Source: an uncultured Corynebacterium sp. (GTDB taxonomy: Bacteria > Actinomycetota > Actinomycetes > Mycobacteriales > Mycobacteriaceae). Taken from it: 33,138 nucleotides of DNA. This document shows positions 8,185 through 17,002 of this stretch, piece after piece. The stretch lies in contig NZ_CAMIHD010000017.1 in NCBI RefSeq assembly GCF_946222835.1, forward strand, positions 1 to 33,138, given 5' to 3'. Made by a program: the position numbers and the translations under genes. Every line of letters starts with the position of its first letter. The first letter of the stretch is position 1. The notes beneath the pieces are model-generated. The model did not search any database. It was not told the DNA's origin and was given only the letters and a program-made list of their open reading frames with translations.

Positions 8185-8667
8185 ATGAGCCTGCGCCCAG
8201 AGCATCCCGAAAACGATCTGACTTCCGATGCGGACTATGCCAACCTGCGCCGCCCGGAACCGCGGAGCTTCGATGAGCTGGCTGATGAACCGGACCCCTT
8301 AGAGGTTGCTGCCGCCAACCGCCGCTCTACCCGCCAGGCCATCTGGTACATGATCGGTGTTCTGGTTCTTTCCGCGCTTTATGGTTTCGCAGTCGCGCTC
8401 ATCACTAGACTCTCGGGTGGTCCGTTATGCGAGGACGGCACCGCCGCGTGGCTCTGCACCGAACGCCAGCGCACGTTCTTTAGCCTTACCACCCCGATCA
8501 TTCCCTTGTTTGGCATGATTGGCTGCGCCGTTATCATGGTGCGTAAGCTCCACCGCTATCTGCGGTGGCGCAGTTGGATGGCCATTTTCTGGGTGATGGC
8601 CTGCAACTTTATGCTGTGGACCATCACTGATATCCAGCTTTTCCTCATGGACTCGGCTGCCGCATAG
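8185..8667 (+). CDS. three-helix membrane protein of unknown function
   Basis: A 160-residue protein with an acidic, proline-rich cytoplasmic N-terminus (about 50 residues, PENDLTSDADYANLRRPEPR and DELADEPDP). Three hydrophobic segments follow at about 54-76 (AIWYMIGVLVLSALYGFAVAL), 97-118 (TFFSLTTPIIPLFGMIGCAVI) and 131-153 (MAIFWVMACNFMLWTITDIQL). Two cysteines, GPLCEDG and AWLCTER, lie in the loop after helix 1 and could form a disulfide outside the cell. I do not recognise the family. It starts 9 nt after the stress-protein stop. TAGGAT at 8173-8178 ends six bases before ATG, so it may also be made from its own leaderless mRNA. It lies 13 nt upstream of pabAB. Confidence 0.8.
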   Translation: MSLRPEHPENDLTSDADYANLRRPEPRSFDELADEPDPLEVAAANRRSTRQAIWYMIGVLVLSALYGFAVALITRLSGGPLCEDGTAAWLCTERQRTFFSLTTPIIPLFGMIGCAVIMVRKLHRYLRWRSWMAIFWVMACNFMLWTITDIQLFLMDSAAA

Positions 8668-8680
8668 AACATCCCGCCCC

Positions 8681-10540
8681 ATGATCCTTCTGCTTGATAA
8701 CTACGATTCTTATACCTTCAATCTCGCCCACCTCATTGCGAAAGTAGCCGGCCGCGAGCCACTCGTCGTTCCCGCCGGCGAAGCAGAAAGGCTTTCCGAG
8801 CGCGTCCGTGCGGGCGAATTTTCTCACGTGGTGATTTCTCCTGGCCCGGGCACGCCAGAGAGGGAGCAGGATTTCGGTGCTGCCCGGCGCCTCATTGCAG
8901 CCGCAGCGTCGGCCGAGATTCCAGTGCTGGGCGTATGCCTTGGCCATCAGGGGCTAGGCCTGCTCTCTGGGGCCCGGGTGTCGCGTGCGCCGCGGCCGCG
9001 CCACGGTTTTGTCTCTACCATCAGCCACTCAGGCGAAGGCATCTTCGCCGGAATCCCGCAAGACTTCGAAGTGGTGCGCTACCACTCCCTGCACATAGAG
9101 GAGGCTCCCGGCATCACCGTCCATGCCCGCAGCGAGGATGGCGTCATACAAGCGCTCAAAGTAGATGGGCTACCGCACTGGGGCGTGCAATTCCACCCCG
9201 AGTCGGTGCTCACCCAATACGGCCGCAATATCATGCGCAATTTTCTGGGCGGGTTCCGCCTGATCCACCGCGAGGTGCCCGGCGCGGTGGACTGCCCACG
9301 GGTCTTTGCCACCCTGCGCGCCGAGGGCAACGATGCCTTCTTCCTCGACTCCGCGGATCCGCGCGGGCGCTACTCCATTCTCGGCGATACTGCTGGCGCG
9401 TTGAGTCTCTCTTTCCGCTATCGGCTTGGCGACGCCCCCGATATCCTCACCCTCCTCGATCACGAACTCGCCGCCCGCATCACCGATGTGCCCGACCTTC
9501 CCTTTACCGGTGGCGTCATCGGGTACCTAGGCTATGAGTGTGCCCAGTTAACCCTGCCGATTGAGCTCAGCCACCGCTCTCCTTACCCAGATGCCTATTT
9601 CGTGCGGCCGCAGTCCTTTATCGTCTACGACCATCACACAGAAACCGCACACCTATGTTGTCTTGCCGGGGAGGGCTCCAAGCGGCTGCTTGACCGTTTG
9701 GAAGCCGCCTTGGGCACGGAGGAACCACGAAACAAGAGAGAGGACGGTGGGGCGTCGCTGAGCGCGGGCTCCTGGCGCAGCCCCGGCTACCTGGAGCGGA
9801 TTAAGCGCGCCCAAGAATTCCTGCACGCCGGCGAAAGCTACGAGGTCTGCCTGACCGATACCTACACTTCCGCGGCCGAGGGGGAGCTCTATCCCCAACT
9901 GCGCTCGCACAATCCCGCTCCCTATGCCGCGCACCTCATCTTCGATGGCGTGGAAGTGTGCAGCGCCTCGCCTGAGCGCTTCCTCACCGTGCGCGGCCGT
10001 GAGGTGGAGGCCAAGCCGATTAAAGGCACCATCTCGGCCGCCCAGGATCCCGCGCTGCTGACCACGGACCCGAAGACGCGCGCCGAAAATCTCATGATCG
10101 TCGACCTACTGCGCAATGATCTCTCCCGAGTATGCGAGCCCGGCAGCGTGCGCGTGCCCAAGTTGATGCAGGTAGAAAGCTATGCCACCGTCCATCAGTT
10201 GGTTTCCACTATTACTGGGCAGCTGCGCACCGGTGCCACCGCGGTCGATGCTCTCCGCGCCGCCTTCCCTCCCGGCTCTATGACAGGCGCACCGAAACTG
10301 CGCACCTGCGAAATCATTGACCAGCTCGAAACAGGCCCACGTGGCGTGTACTCCGGCGTGGTGGGTTACCTGGGGTTTGATGGGCAATCCGATCTCAGCG
10401 TAGTCATCCGCACGGCCGTGCGCGCGGCCGGTGAGATCACCATCGGCGCCGGCGGGGCCATCGTCCTGGATTCAGATCCTGCCGCCGAGCTAGAAGAGCG
10501 CAATCTCAAGGCACAATCCGTGCTGGGGGCGTGGCAATGA
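8681..10540 (+). CDS. pabAB: aminodeoxychorismate synthase, fused PabA-PabB
   Basis: Makes 4-amino-4-deoxychorismate from chorismate and glutamine, the first committed step to p-aminobenzoate and folate. Residues 1-190 are a class I glutamine amidotransferase: SPGPGTPE oxyanion region near 53-60, nucleophile Cys86 in GVCLGHQ, and His172/Glu174 in FHPES. After a linker, residues from about 200 form the chorismate-binding component I. PIKGT at 446-450 supplies the lysine typical of aminodeoxychorismate synthase; anthranilate synthase has no lysine there. TRAENLMIVDLLRNDLSRVC and PPGSMTGAPK are further family blocks. The fusion order matches other actinobacteria. It overlaps pabC by four bases (ATGA), so the pair is translationally coupled. 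Confidence 0.96.
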   Translation: MILLLDNYDSYTFNLAHLIAKVAGREPLVVPAGEAERLSERVRAGEFSHVVISPGPGTPEREQDFGAARRLIAAAASAEIPVLGVCLGHQGLGLLSGARVSRAPRPRHGFVSTISHSGEGIFAGIPQDFEVVRYHSLHIEEAPGITVHARSEDGVIQALKVDGLPHWGVQFHPESVLTQYGRNIMRNFLGGFRLIHREVPGAVDCPRVFATLRAEGNDAFFLDSADPRGRYSILGDTAGALSLSFRYRLGDAPDILTLLDHELAARITDVPDLPFTGGVIGYLGYECAQLTLPIELSHRSPYPDAYFVRPQSFIVYDHHTETAHLCCLAGEGSKRLLDRLEAALGTEEPRNKREDGGASLSAGSWRSPGYLERIKRAQEFLHAGESYEVCLTDTYTSAAEGELYPQLRSHNPAPYAAHLIFDGVEVCSASPERFLTVRGREVEAKPIKGTISAAQDPALLTTDPKTRAENLMIVDLLRNDLSRVCEPGSVRVPKLMQVESYATVHQLVSTITGQLRTGATAVDALRAAFPPGSMTGAPKLRTCEIIDQLETGPRGVYSGVVGYLGFDGQSDLSVVIRTAVRAAGEITIGAGGAIVLDSDPAAELEERNLKAQSVLGAWQ

Positions 10541-11283
10541 GCACCTACCTCTGGCACGACGGCAGCTTTATTCCAAGCCAACCTCACCCCGGCCCCTTTG
10601 ACGTTGCGGATTCTTGGCGGATGCTTGGCGACGCCCACTCAAACGCCCTCCCCCTACACCTCCAGCGCTTCGAGTCGATGGCCGGCCCACTTCCGGCCGG
10701 GTTCATCCCCGCGATGCTTCAACTTTTCGGCCCCGGCGATCTCTTTCCCCGTATCTCTCTCGCCGCCGGTCAGCTGCGCCTCGATATTCGCCCCGCGCCC
10801 CCTGCGCGCCGAACTACCCGGCTGACCTATGTGCAAGCCCCCGACTCGCGCACGCAACCTTTAGTCAAGGGCCCCGATTTCCCAGCGCTGGCACGCTACC
10901 GCACCGAATACCAAGCTGACGGCACCGATGACACCGCCATCGTGGATTCCTCCGGTGCCATGGTGGAGACCACCACCGGCGCGCTCGTCGCCTGGGACGA
11001 GGAAACGCTAATCCTTCCCACCGGTCAGGCGCTGCCCAGCATCACGCTGCGCCAAGTTGCCCGGCGCGCCGCGGCCCTAGGCATACGGACCGAAACACGC
11101 CCGCTCACCCTGGAGCTCGCCACCGCACGCCCCCTGTGGTTCCTCAACTCGCTGCACGGCATCAGCCCGGTGACCGAACTATACACACCTACCGGCATCA
11201 TCTATCCGCCCTGCAACCCGCACACCGCCACATGGCAACAGTGGTGGTGGGACTCCTTCCACAAGGAAACGGCGCGCGACTAG
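10537..11283 (+). CDS. pabC: 4-amino-4-deoxychorismate lyase (class IV aminotransferase fold)
   Basis: Splits 4-amino-4-deoxychorismate into p-aminobenzoate and pyruvate using PLP. The 248-residue product keeps class IV features: Lys111 in LVKGPDF is the likely Schiff-base lysine, and Glu144 in GAMVETTTGALVAW is the cofactor-ring contact. The C-terminal RPLWFLNSLHGISPV replaces the usual helix near the phosphate site. Similarity to E. coli PabC is low overall, so the call leans on these residues and on the pabAB partner. ATG 10537 overlaps the pabAB stop as ATGA, with GGGGG upstream; GTG 10531 is a less likely start. Its TAG interlocks with the stop of convergent trhO. Confidence 0.9.
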   Translation: MSTYLWHDGSFIPSQPHPGPFDVADSWRMLGDAHSNALPLHLQRFESMAGPLPAGFIPAMLQLFGPGDLFPRISLAAGQLRLDIRPAPPARRTTRLTYVQAPDSRTQPLVKGPDFPALARYRTEYQADGTDDTAIVDSSGAMVETTTGALVAWDEETLILPTGQALPSITLRQVARRAAALGIRTETRPLTLELATARPLWFLNSLHGISPVTELYTPTGIIYPPCNPHTATWQQWWWDSFHKETARD

Positions 11284-12215
11284 CTCTCCTGCTTGGCTAG
11301 CTGCGCTGCTACCTCGGCGCAATCTGGCCGGCCGCAGTGCTGCGTTTCTACATGCTGGATGCAGTCATCACAGATGAGTACCTGCTGGCGACAGGTATCT
11401 TCATTGATGCAATTGTGGAAGGTATTCGTGCCTTTGCCACAGTGCACGCAATGGCCCAGCTGGATAAAGCCTGGGTCCTGGAGTCCTTGGCCAAACTCAT
11501 GGTGCATGCGCTTATCAAAGACATACATTGAGCCTTCCCACAGGCCATCATTGCCGTACTTTTCGCCATAGCGCACGATGCCGCCATCGATCTGGTAGAC
11601 CTCTTTGAAACCACGATTCTTCATCAACGATGACAGGATCTCGCAGCGAATACCGCCGGTGCAATAGGACACCACCGGCTTATCTTTCATCCAGTCGTAC
11701 TTGCCGGACTCAATTTCCTCGATGAAGTCATGCGTGGTTTTCACATCGGGCACGACGGCATTTTTAAACTTGCCAATCTCTGCCTCCATGGCGTTGCGTC
11801 CATCAAAGAAGACGACCTCCTCGCCACGTTCTTCTACCAGCTTATTGACTTCTTCTGGCTTGAGGTGCACACCGCCACCGACGACGCCGTTCTCATCCAC
11901 CTTCAGCTCACCCGGCGCGCCAAAGGCCACGATTTCATCGCGCACCTTGACCGAAAGGCGTGGGAAGTCATCCGCTCCACCCTCGGACCACTTGAACTGC
12001 ATGCGCTTAAAGCCTGGGTATTCCTTGGTCTGGCGAACGTAGCGCTTGCAGGCTTCCATATCGCCGCCAACGGTGCCGTTGATGCCATGCTCGGAGATGA
12101 GGATGCGTCCCTTGAGCCCCAGGGACTCGCACAGGGTGCGCTGCCACAACATGATTGCGGTGGGATCTTCGATGGGGGTAAAGCAGTAATACAGGAGAAC
12201 TTTGCCAATAGTCAC
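11280..12215 (-). CDS. trhO: tRNA uridine(34) hydroxylase, rhodanese domain (TrhO/YceA)
   Basis: TrhO catalyses oxygen-dependent formation of 5-hydroxyuridine at the tRNA wobble position. The 311-residue protein has the family's N-terminal ferredoxin-like part (SEHGINGTVGG), then a rhodanese domain with the active-site loop C185-TGGIRCE. A C-terminal cysteine-rich tail follows (CVHCGKGTNTFHNC, CRQQVLICDDC, CGRPDC). The tail is usual in long YceA proteins and may bind metal. Start GTG 12215 has no Shine-Dalgarno; TAAGAT at 12227-12222 ends six bases upstream, predicting a leaderless message. The stop shares CTAG with the stop of pabC on the other strand (4-nt overlap). Confidence 0.93.
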   Translation of the reverse strand: MTIGKVLLYYCFTPIEDPTAIMLWQRTLCESLGLKGRILISEHGINGTVGGDMEACKRYVRQTKEYPGFKRMQFKWSEGGADDFPRLSVKVRDEIVAFGAPGELKVDENGVVGGGVHLKPEEVNKLVEERGEEVVFFDGRNAMEAEIGKFKNAVVPDVKTTHDFIEEIESGKYDWMKDKPVVSYCTGGIRCEILSSLMKNRGFKEVYQIDGGIVRYGEKYGNDGLWEGSMYVFDKRMHHEFGQGLQDPGFIQLGHCVHCGKGTNTFHNCINEDTCRQQVLICDDCIQHVETQHCGRPDCAEVAAQLAKQES

Positions 12216-12278
12216 GCCCCAATCTTAGGCCTGCAGCTGGGTAGATCCCCAATCTTGTAGTTGTTCTTTATAAGACTG

Positions 12279-12308
12279 CGGCCCCTCCAGCACGGGCTGA
12301 AAGGGCCG
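12279..12308 (-). terminator. probable intrinsic terminator after the DUF1846 gene
   Basis: On the minus strand CGGCCC-TTT-CAGC, loop CCGT, GCTG-GAG-GGGCCG folds into a 13-bp stem that uses two G-U pairs. On the plus strand those positions become C-A mismatches. The asymmetry points to the minus-strand transcript, whose gene ends 20 nt upstream at 12328. The downstream sequence CAGTCTTATA is only weakly T-rich, so termination may be partial and some readthrough into trhO is possible. Confidence 0.5.
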
Positions 12309-12327
12309 ACCCTCTACTACGCAGAAC

Positions 12328-13824
12328 CTAGCGCTTCTGGTACAGCGCTTTCTTGCGGGCAAAGACGGGATCAGAGGTCACGAGCACGCCCAAATTGCGG
12401 AAGATTCCCTCGTCCACCGAACCCAGGATGGTGGTGGTGTGAACATCGCACCCGGCAAGCTCCTTGATCTGCTCTAGTGCCTTTCGGGCATTGTCATCCT
12501 TAGCTGCAGACACGGATAGGGCGATGAGCACCTCGTCGGTATGCAGGCGTGGATTCTTGGAACCCAGGTGCTTGGTCTTAAGTGTTTGAATCGGCTCGAT
12601 GGATTCGGGCGAAAGCAGATGGATATCGTCATCGATGCCGGCCAGGTGCTTCAGGGCATTGAGCAGCATCGCGGCCGAGCAGCCCAGCAGGGGAGCGGTA
12701 CGGCCGGTGATCATGGTGCCGTCGTGCAGCTGCATAGCAGAGGCAGGCTCGCCGGTTTCTTCCGCACGTTGGCGCGCGGGCGCTACCACGGGGCGATCTT
12801 CGACCTTGATGCCGGCCTTAGCCATGATGACCGCGGCACGCTCAGATTGTTCGGTACCCAGGCCAGCGCGAGCCTCTTCCACCTGCGCTTTAAAGTAGCG
12901 GCGGATGATTTCTTGCTGGGCGGCAGCGCAGCACACGGCGTCGTCAGTAATGCAGAACCCAGCCATGTTCACGCCCATGTCCGTCGGAGACTCATACGGG
13001 GTGGTGCCGGTGAGCTTTTCCAACAAGGTGCGCAGCAGCGGGAATGCTTCCACATCGCGGTTGTAGTTCACGGTGGATTCACCATGGGCGGATAGGTGGA
13101 AGTGGTCAATAATATTGGAATCGTTGAGATCCACCGTGGCGGCCTCATAGGCCAAATTCACGGGGTGTTCGAGGGGAAGATTCCAGATAGGGAAAGTTTC
13201 AAACTTGGCGTAGCCAGCATTATTGCCGCGCTGGTGCTCGTGGTAAACCTGCGAGAGCGCGGTGGCCAGCTTGCCGGAACCGGGTCCCGGCGCGGTGACA
13301 ACGACAAGATCGCGGGAGGTTTCCGCGAATTCATTGCGGCCAAAGCCCTCTTCGGACACGATAAGGTCTGTGTTGGTGGGGTAACCAGGGATAACGCGGT
13401 GGCGGGCCACCTTGAGGCCAAGGCGCTCTGCCTTTTCAATGAAGGCCTCGGCCTGGGAGTTACCCTCCTCCAGCTGGGTCATGACGATGTTTTCCACCAA
13501 GAATCCGCGGCTGCGGAATACATCCACAAGACGCAGCAGGTCATCTTCATAAAGGATGCCTAGGTCAGCGCGCACCTTCTGGCGGGAGATGTCCTTCGCG
13601 TTGATGCAAATGAGGATCTCTACGTCCTCTTTGATGCGCTCCAGCATCGCGATTTTATTGTCCGGGGTGAAGCCGGGCAGCACGCGGGAGGCATGCATAT
13701 CGTCAAAAAGTTTGCCGCCCATCTCCAAGTAGAGTTTGCCGCCAATTTCCTCGCGGCGGGCGTGGATGTGCTTTGACTGCAGCTCGATGTATTTCTCGCG
13801 GTCAAAGCCGATTTTGTGCGTCAT
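12328..13824 (-). CDS. DUF1846 family protein (UPF0371)
   Basis: A 498-residue cytoplasmic protein of the conserved DUF1846 family, whose biochemical role is not established. Recognisable family features are the N-terminal IGFDREKYIELQSKHI, GKLYLEMGGKLFDDMHASRV, a P-loop-like APGPGSGKLATALSQVYHE (about residues 179-197) and a YESPTDMGVNMAGF block. The glycine-rich GPGSGK invites a nucleotide-binding hypothesis, but no Walker B partner is evident. Length is as expected for the family. AAGG lies ten bases upstream of ATG. It diverges from the DNA glycosylase gene over 127 nt and is followed by a hairpin at 12308-12279. Confidence 0.93.
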   Translation of the reverse strand: MTHKIGFDREKYIELQSKHIHARREEIGGKLYLEMGGKLFDDMHASRVLPGFTPDNKIAMLERIKEDVEILICINAKDISRQKVRADLGILYEDDLLRLVDVFRSRGFLVENIVMTQLEEGNSQAEAFIEKAERLGLKVARHRVIPGYPTNTDLIVSEEGFGRNEFAETSRDLVVVTAPGPGSGKLATALSQVYHEHQRGNNAGYAKFETFPIWNLPLEHPVNLAYEAATVDLNDSNIIDHFHLSAHGESTVNYNRDVEAFPLLRTLLEKLTGTTPYESPTDMGVNMAGFCITDDAVCCAAAQQEIIRRYFKAQVEEARAGLGTEQSERAAVIMAKAGIKVEDRPVVAPARQRAEETGEPASAMQLHDGTMITGRTAPLLGCSAAMLLNALKHLAGIDDDIHLLSPESIEPIQTLKTKHLGSKNPRLHTDEVLIALSVSAAKDDNARKALEQIKELAGCDVHTTTILGSVDEGIFRNLGVLVTSDPVFARKKALYQKR

Positions 13825-13951
13825 GATTTGAAAGCCTTCCCCTGAGTTAAATCATTCCGCATTTCGAGTTTACGCTATTGTCACCTCCCGAATAAGTGAG
13901 CTGGTTAGCGCCAGGTTTGGCCGAAAATTCTTCCCGGTTAGACTGAATTCT

Positions 13952-14767
13952 ATGCCTGAAGGTCACGTCATCCATCGCCTAGCCAATAAATTCAACGCGG
14001 ATTATCGCGGCATACCGCTAAGGGTGACCAGCCCGCAGGGACGCTTCGCGGCGGAGGCCGAGCTTCTCGATGGCGAGCGCATCGAGCTGGCCGAGACCTA
14101 CGGTAAGCACCTTTTTGTACACTTCACCGCCCAGGATCCTCACCATATCCTCTATATTCACTTAGGGCTTATCGGCAAGCTGCGCTTCGAGCCCCGCGAG
14201 GAAACCGGCGGACAGATTCGGGTGCGCATTGATAATGGCACAGAGGCCGCCAACCTGCGCGGACCCCAGTTTTGCCGCCTCCTTTCTGAGGAGGAGTACC
14301 ACGCACAACTGACCAAGGTGGGCCAGGATCCGCTCCGCCCGGACACCGATGTGGAGGCTTTATGGGCCAAGGTGCACAAATCGCGACGCAGCATTGGCTC
14401 GCTGATGATGGACCAGCACCTCTATGCCGGCGTGGGCAATATCTACCGTGCAGAAACCCTCTTTCGCCATGGCCTCTCCCCTTTCCTGCCAGGCCGGGAC
14501 GTTTCCCGTGAAACCTTTGACGCCACGTGAGCGGACTTGGTGGATCTCATGGAATACGGAGTGGAGCACGGCCGCATCGATACCGTGCGGCCCGAGCACT
14601 CCCCCGAGGCCATGGGCCGCGAACCGCGCAGGGATGACCACGGCGGCGAGGTCTACGTTTATCGCCGCGCCGGCCTACCTTGCTATATCTGCGGCACCCC
14701 GGTGGCAGAAAAGGTCATGGAGGGACGCAACCTATTTTGGTGTCCGACCTGCCAACCGGCTCCTTAA
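13952..14767 (+). pseudogene. Fpg/Nei-family DNA glycosylase, interrupted by in-frame TGA
   Basis: Enzymes of this family excise oxidised bases and cut the DNA backbone by beta-elimination. The frame opens MPEGHVIHR, giving catalytic Pro2-Glu3 in mycobacterial Nei2-like style. It has the helix-two-turn-helix DQHLYAGVGNIYRAE, then a TGA at 14528-14530 after FDAT. The same frame resumes without any shift, ADLVDLMEYGVEHGRID, and ends in a zinc finger CYICG...CPTC. Homologues usually carry Trp where the TGA stands, so TGG to TGA is the simplest event. The truncated 192-residue product would lack the zinc finger needed for DNA binding. Sequencing error or readthrough remain possible. TAGACT at 13939-13944 ends 7 nt before the ATG (leaderless). 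Confidence 0.85.
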
Positions 14768-14785
14768 GAGCCTATCCTGGCGGGC

Positions 14786-16363
14786 ATGCGACATGCCTAT
14801 AGCGTTGCCGCCGTTCGCGCGGCAGAGCGTTCCCTTCTAGCCCAGCAGAACTTTGACGATGAGCTCATGCGTTTGGCCGCACGAGGCGTGGCGGCCACGG
14901 CCGCGAGCATGCTCGGCTCTTATCGGCGCGTAACTATCCTTGTCGGGCCAGGCGGCAACGGCGGCGATGGCCTCTATGCTGGCGCTTTCTTGGCGGAGGA
15001 AGGCTATTCAGTAGTGGCTATCCTCGCGGCGGATGCCGCACACGAACCCGCGCTAGCCGCATTTGCCACGGCCGGCGGAACCATAGCGAACGACCTAGGA
15101 AACGCCGATCTGCTTATCGACGCCGTCGCCGGCCTCGCCTCCACCCGCGGCCTTTCCGGTGCCCCACTGAGGGCCTATACCGAGGCCAAGAAGCGTGAGG
15201 TGCCGGTATTAGCGGTGGACATTCCGTCGGGCATTAACGCCGATACCGGCGTAGCTGCAGCCGATGCTGTAGAGGCAGACGTGACCATTAGCTTTGGCTG
15301 GGCCCGTGCCGGGCATATTTTTGCCCCGGCATGCGGTGCGGTGGTGCTCTGCGATCTGCTCCTGCCCGGCGCCCCGCGCTCCTTTGCAGAAGAGCTTTCC
15401 GCTACCGCGGAGCCGGTGGGCTATATCGCCAATGAACCCACTATCCCCCTGCCCTACCAGTGGCCGACTGAGCCGGTGCTTTCCGGAGAACAAGGCCTGG
15501 TCACCGCCCCAAAGCCAGTGGGTTGCACGGGTCCAATCCTGGATCCGACGCCCGGGGCGAAAAGCACCAAGTATACCGGTGGGGTTACTGCGGTATGCGC
15601 TGGCAGCAGTACCTTTCCCGGCGCGGGCATACTCGCCGCCACGGGCGCGGTGCGCGCCACGCCTTCCATGGTCCGCGTCGTGGGAAATGACTCTGTGGTC
15701 GCAAGCCTGCCAGAGGTAGTGCCCCATGCAAGCGTCGAAGAAAAGGTCCATGCCCAAGCCTGGGTAGTAGGCCCAGGGCGAGGCACCGGGCCGGATGCGG
15801 CAGCGGAATTGCGGGGTGTGTTGGCACGCAAGCTGCCTACAGTTATCGATGCGGATGCGCTCACGGTGCTCGCCACAAATGAGGATCTGCGCGAACTTGT
15901 GCGCGATCATCCTTGCGCGGTCCTTACCCCGCATGCCGGGGAATTTGAGCGGCTATATACGGCTACGCTTGGCCGCGCACTCGATCTTTCGGAGGGCTTA
16001 GGCCTACGCCTACAGGAGCTTGCCGCAGCGCTCGACTGTTTTATCCTGCACAAAGGCCGGATCACCACGGTCACGGCTCCCGGTCAGGAGATTTATGGCA
16101 TGAACGCGGGACATTCCTACGCAGCTACCGCCGGCTCCGGTGACGTACTTTCTGGCATCCTTGGCGCCACGCTAGCCCAGCTGAATATTGCTGAGGTGGA
16201 TGCGAAGAGGATTATTACCGAGATTTTGCACGCCGCAGCCATACACCAACACGCTGCCGCTATTGCCGCCCACAGCCCAGACGGCTTCGGGATTTGCTCC
16301 GCCTCCCAGATTGCCGCGGCGGTACCCCAAGCAATCGCACGGTTGCTGGTGATGCGGCGTTAG
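14786..16363 (+). CDS. nnr: bifunctional NAD(P)H-hydrate epimerase / ADP-dependent dehydratase
   Basis: Repairs hydrated NADH and NADPH: the N-terminal YjeF domain interconverts R and S epimers and the C-terminal ribokinase-like domain dehydrates the S form with ADP. The 525-residue fusion shows GPGGNGGDG at residues 54-62, DIPSGINADTG and a C-terminal domain from about residue 260. That domain has KYTGGVTAVCAGSSTFPGAG, IDADALTV, LTPHAGEFERL and the ATP-site TAGSGDVLSG. It starts 18 nt after the interrupted glycosylase frame; TATCCT at 14773-14778 ends seven bases before ATG, so it may have its own leaderless message. Its TAG interlocks with the hrtA stop on the other strand. Confidence 0.95.
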   Translation: MRHAYSVAAVRAAERSLLAQQNFDDELMRLAARGVAATAASMLGSYRRVTILVGPGGNGGDGLYAGAFLAEEGYSVVAILAADAAHEPALAAFATAGGTIANDLGNADLLIDAVAGLASTRGLSGAPLRAYTEAKKREVPVLAVDIPSGINADTGVAAADAVEADVTISFGWARAGHIFAPACGAVVLCDLLLPGAPRSFAEELSATAEPVGYIANEPTIPLPYQWPTEPVLSGEQGLVTAPKPVGCTGPILDPTPGAKSTKYTGGVTAVCAGSSTFPGAGILAATGAVRATPSMVRVVGNDSVVASLPEVVPHASVEEKVHAQAWVVGPGRGTGPDAAAELRGVLARKLPTVIDADALTVLATNEDLRELVRDHPCAVLTPHAGEFERLYTATLGRALDLSEGLGLRLQELAAALDCFILHKGRITTVTAPGQEIYGMNAGHSYAATAGSGDVLSGILGATLAQLNIAEVDAKRIITEILHAAAIHQHAAAIAAHSPDGFGICSASQIAAAVPQAIARLLVMRR

Positions 16364-17001
16364 CTGAGCGCGGAAACCTTCTCCTGCTCGGAAACGTGAC
16401 CGTCCTTGACCTCCACCACGCGGTCAGCGAAGGTCAGCAGAGATCGGTCGTGGGTCACCAGCACGGTGGCGGTCTTCATCTCCTGGGTGACATCGCGCAA
16501 AAGTCGGATGATCTCCTGGGAAAGGTGAGAATCGAGCGCGGAGGTGGGCTCATCGGCCAAGAGCAGGTCTGGCTGCTCCATGAGCGCTCGGGCGATATTG
16601 ACGCGCTGGCGCTGGCCGCCTGACATCTGGCCCATGCGGCGGTTTCCCATCCCTGCCAGGCCCACAAATTCCAATAGCTCATCGGCGCGCTGTGGGCGCA
16701 GCTTCCGGCCAGCGATGTGGTCCATAATCAAAAGTTGGTCGCGCACATTGAGCGAGGACAGCAGGTTGGCCTGCTGGAAGATGAGGGACCGGGTGCCATC
16801 TACCTGCACGAACCCGGAATCCGGGGTGATTAAGCCAGCAGCTACGGACAACAGAGTGGACTTGCCGGAGCCGGACTCGCCCACGATGGCGGTAAGGGTA
16901 GTGGATTCGGCTTTAAGGGAGGCGTCGGCAAGCGCGGTAGTGGTTGTCTCGCCGTCCTGGTAGGTCACGGTGGCGTTGCGGATATCAAGAATGGTGGACA
17001 T
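16360..17001 (-). CDS. hrtA: ABC transporter ATPase of the heme exporter HrtAB type
   Basis: ATP-binding subunit that should power heme extrusion with HrtB. The 213-residue product has Walker A GESGSGKS (41-48), signature SGGQR (127-131), Walker B LLLADEP (146-152) and switch His184 in LVTHD. It resembles the LolD/MacB class that partners with FtsX-like permeases. ATG 17001 begins one base after the hrtB stop, with GGAGG 11 nt upstream inside the end of hrtB; an upstream in-frame start at 17025 is less likely. The HrtA assignment depends on the context: permease gene upstream and a divergent heme-type two-component system. The stop interlocks with the nnr stop. Confidence 0.87.
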   Translation of the reverse strand: MSTILDIRNATVTYQDGETTTTALADASLKAESTTLTAIVGESGSGKSTLLSVAAGLITPDSGFVQVDGTRSLIFQQANLLSSLNVRDQLLIMDHIAGRKLRPQRADELLEFVGLAGMGNRRMGQMSGGQRQRVNIARALMEQPDLLLADEPTSALDSHLSQEIIRLLRDVTQEMKTATVLVTHDRSLLTFADRVVEVKDGHVSEQEKVSALS

Positions 17002-17002
17002 G

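Noticed and set aside
14528..14530. Programmed readthrough or selenocysteine at the glycosylase TGA
   Set aside because: No selenocysteine-insertion hairpin is apparent and Trp, not Cys, is expected at this position; a nonsense change or error is simpler.
15209..15934. 241-codon minus-strand open frame inside nnr
   Set aside because: Lies wholly antisense to conserved nnr blocks; composition is that of a shadow frame.
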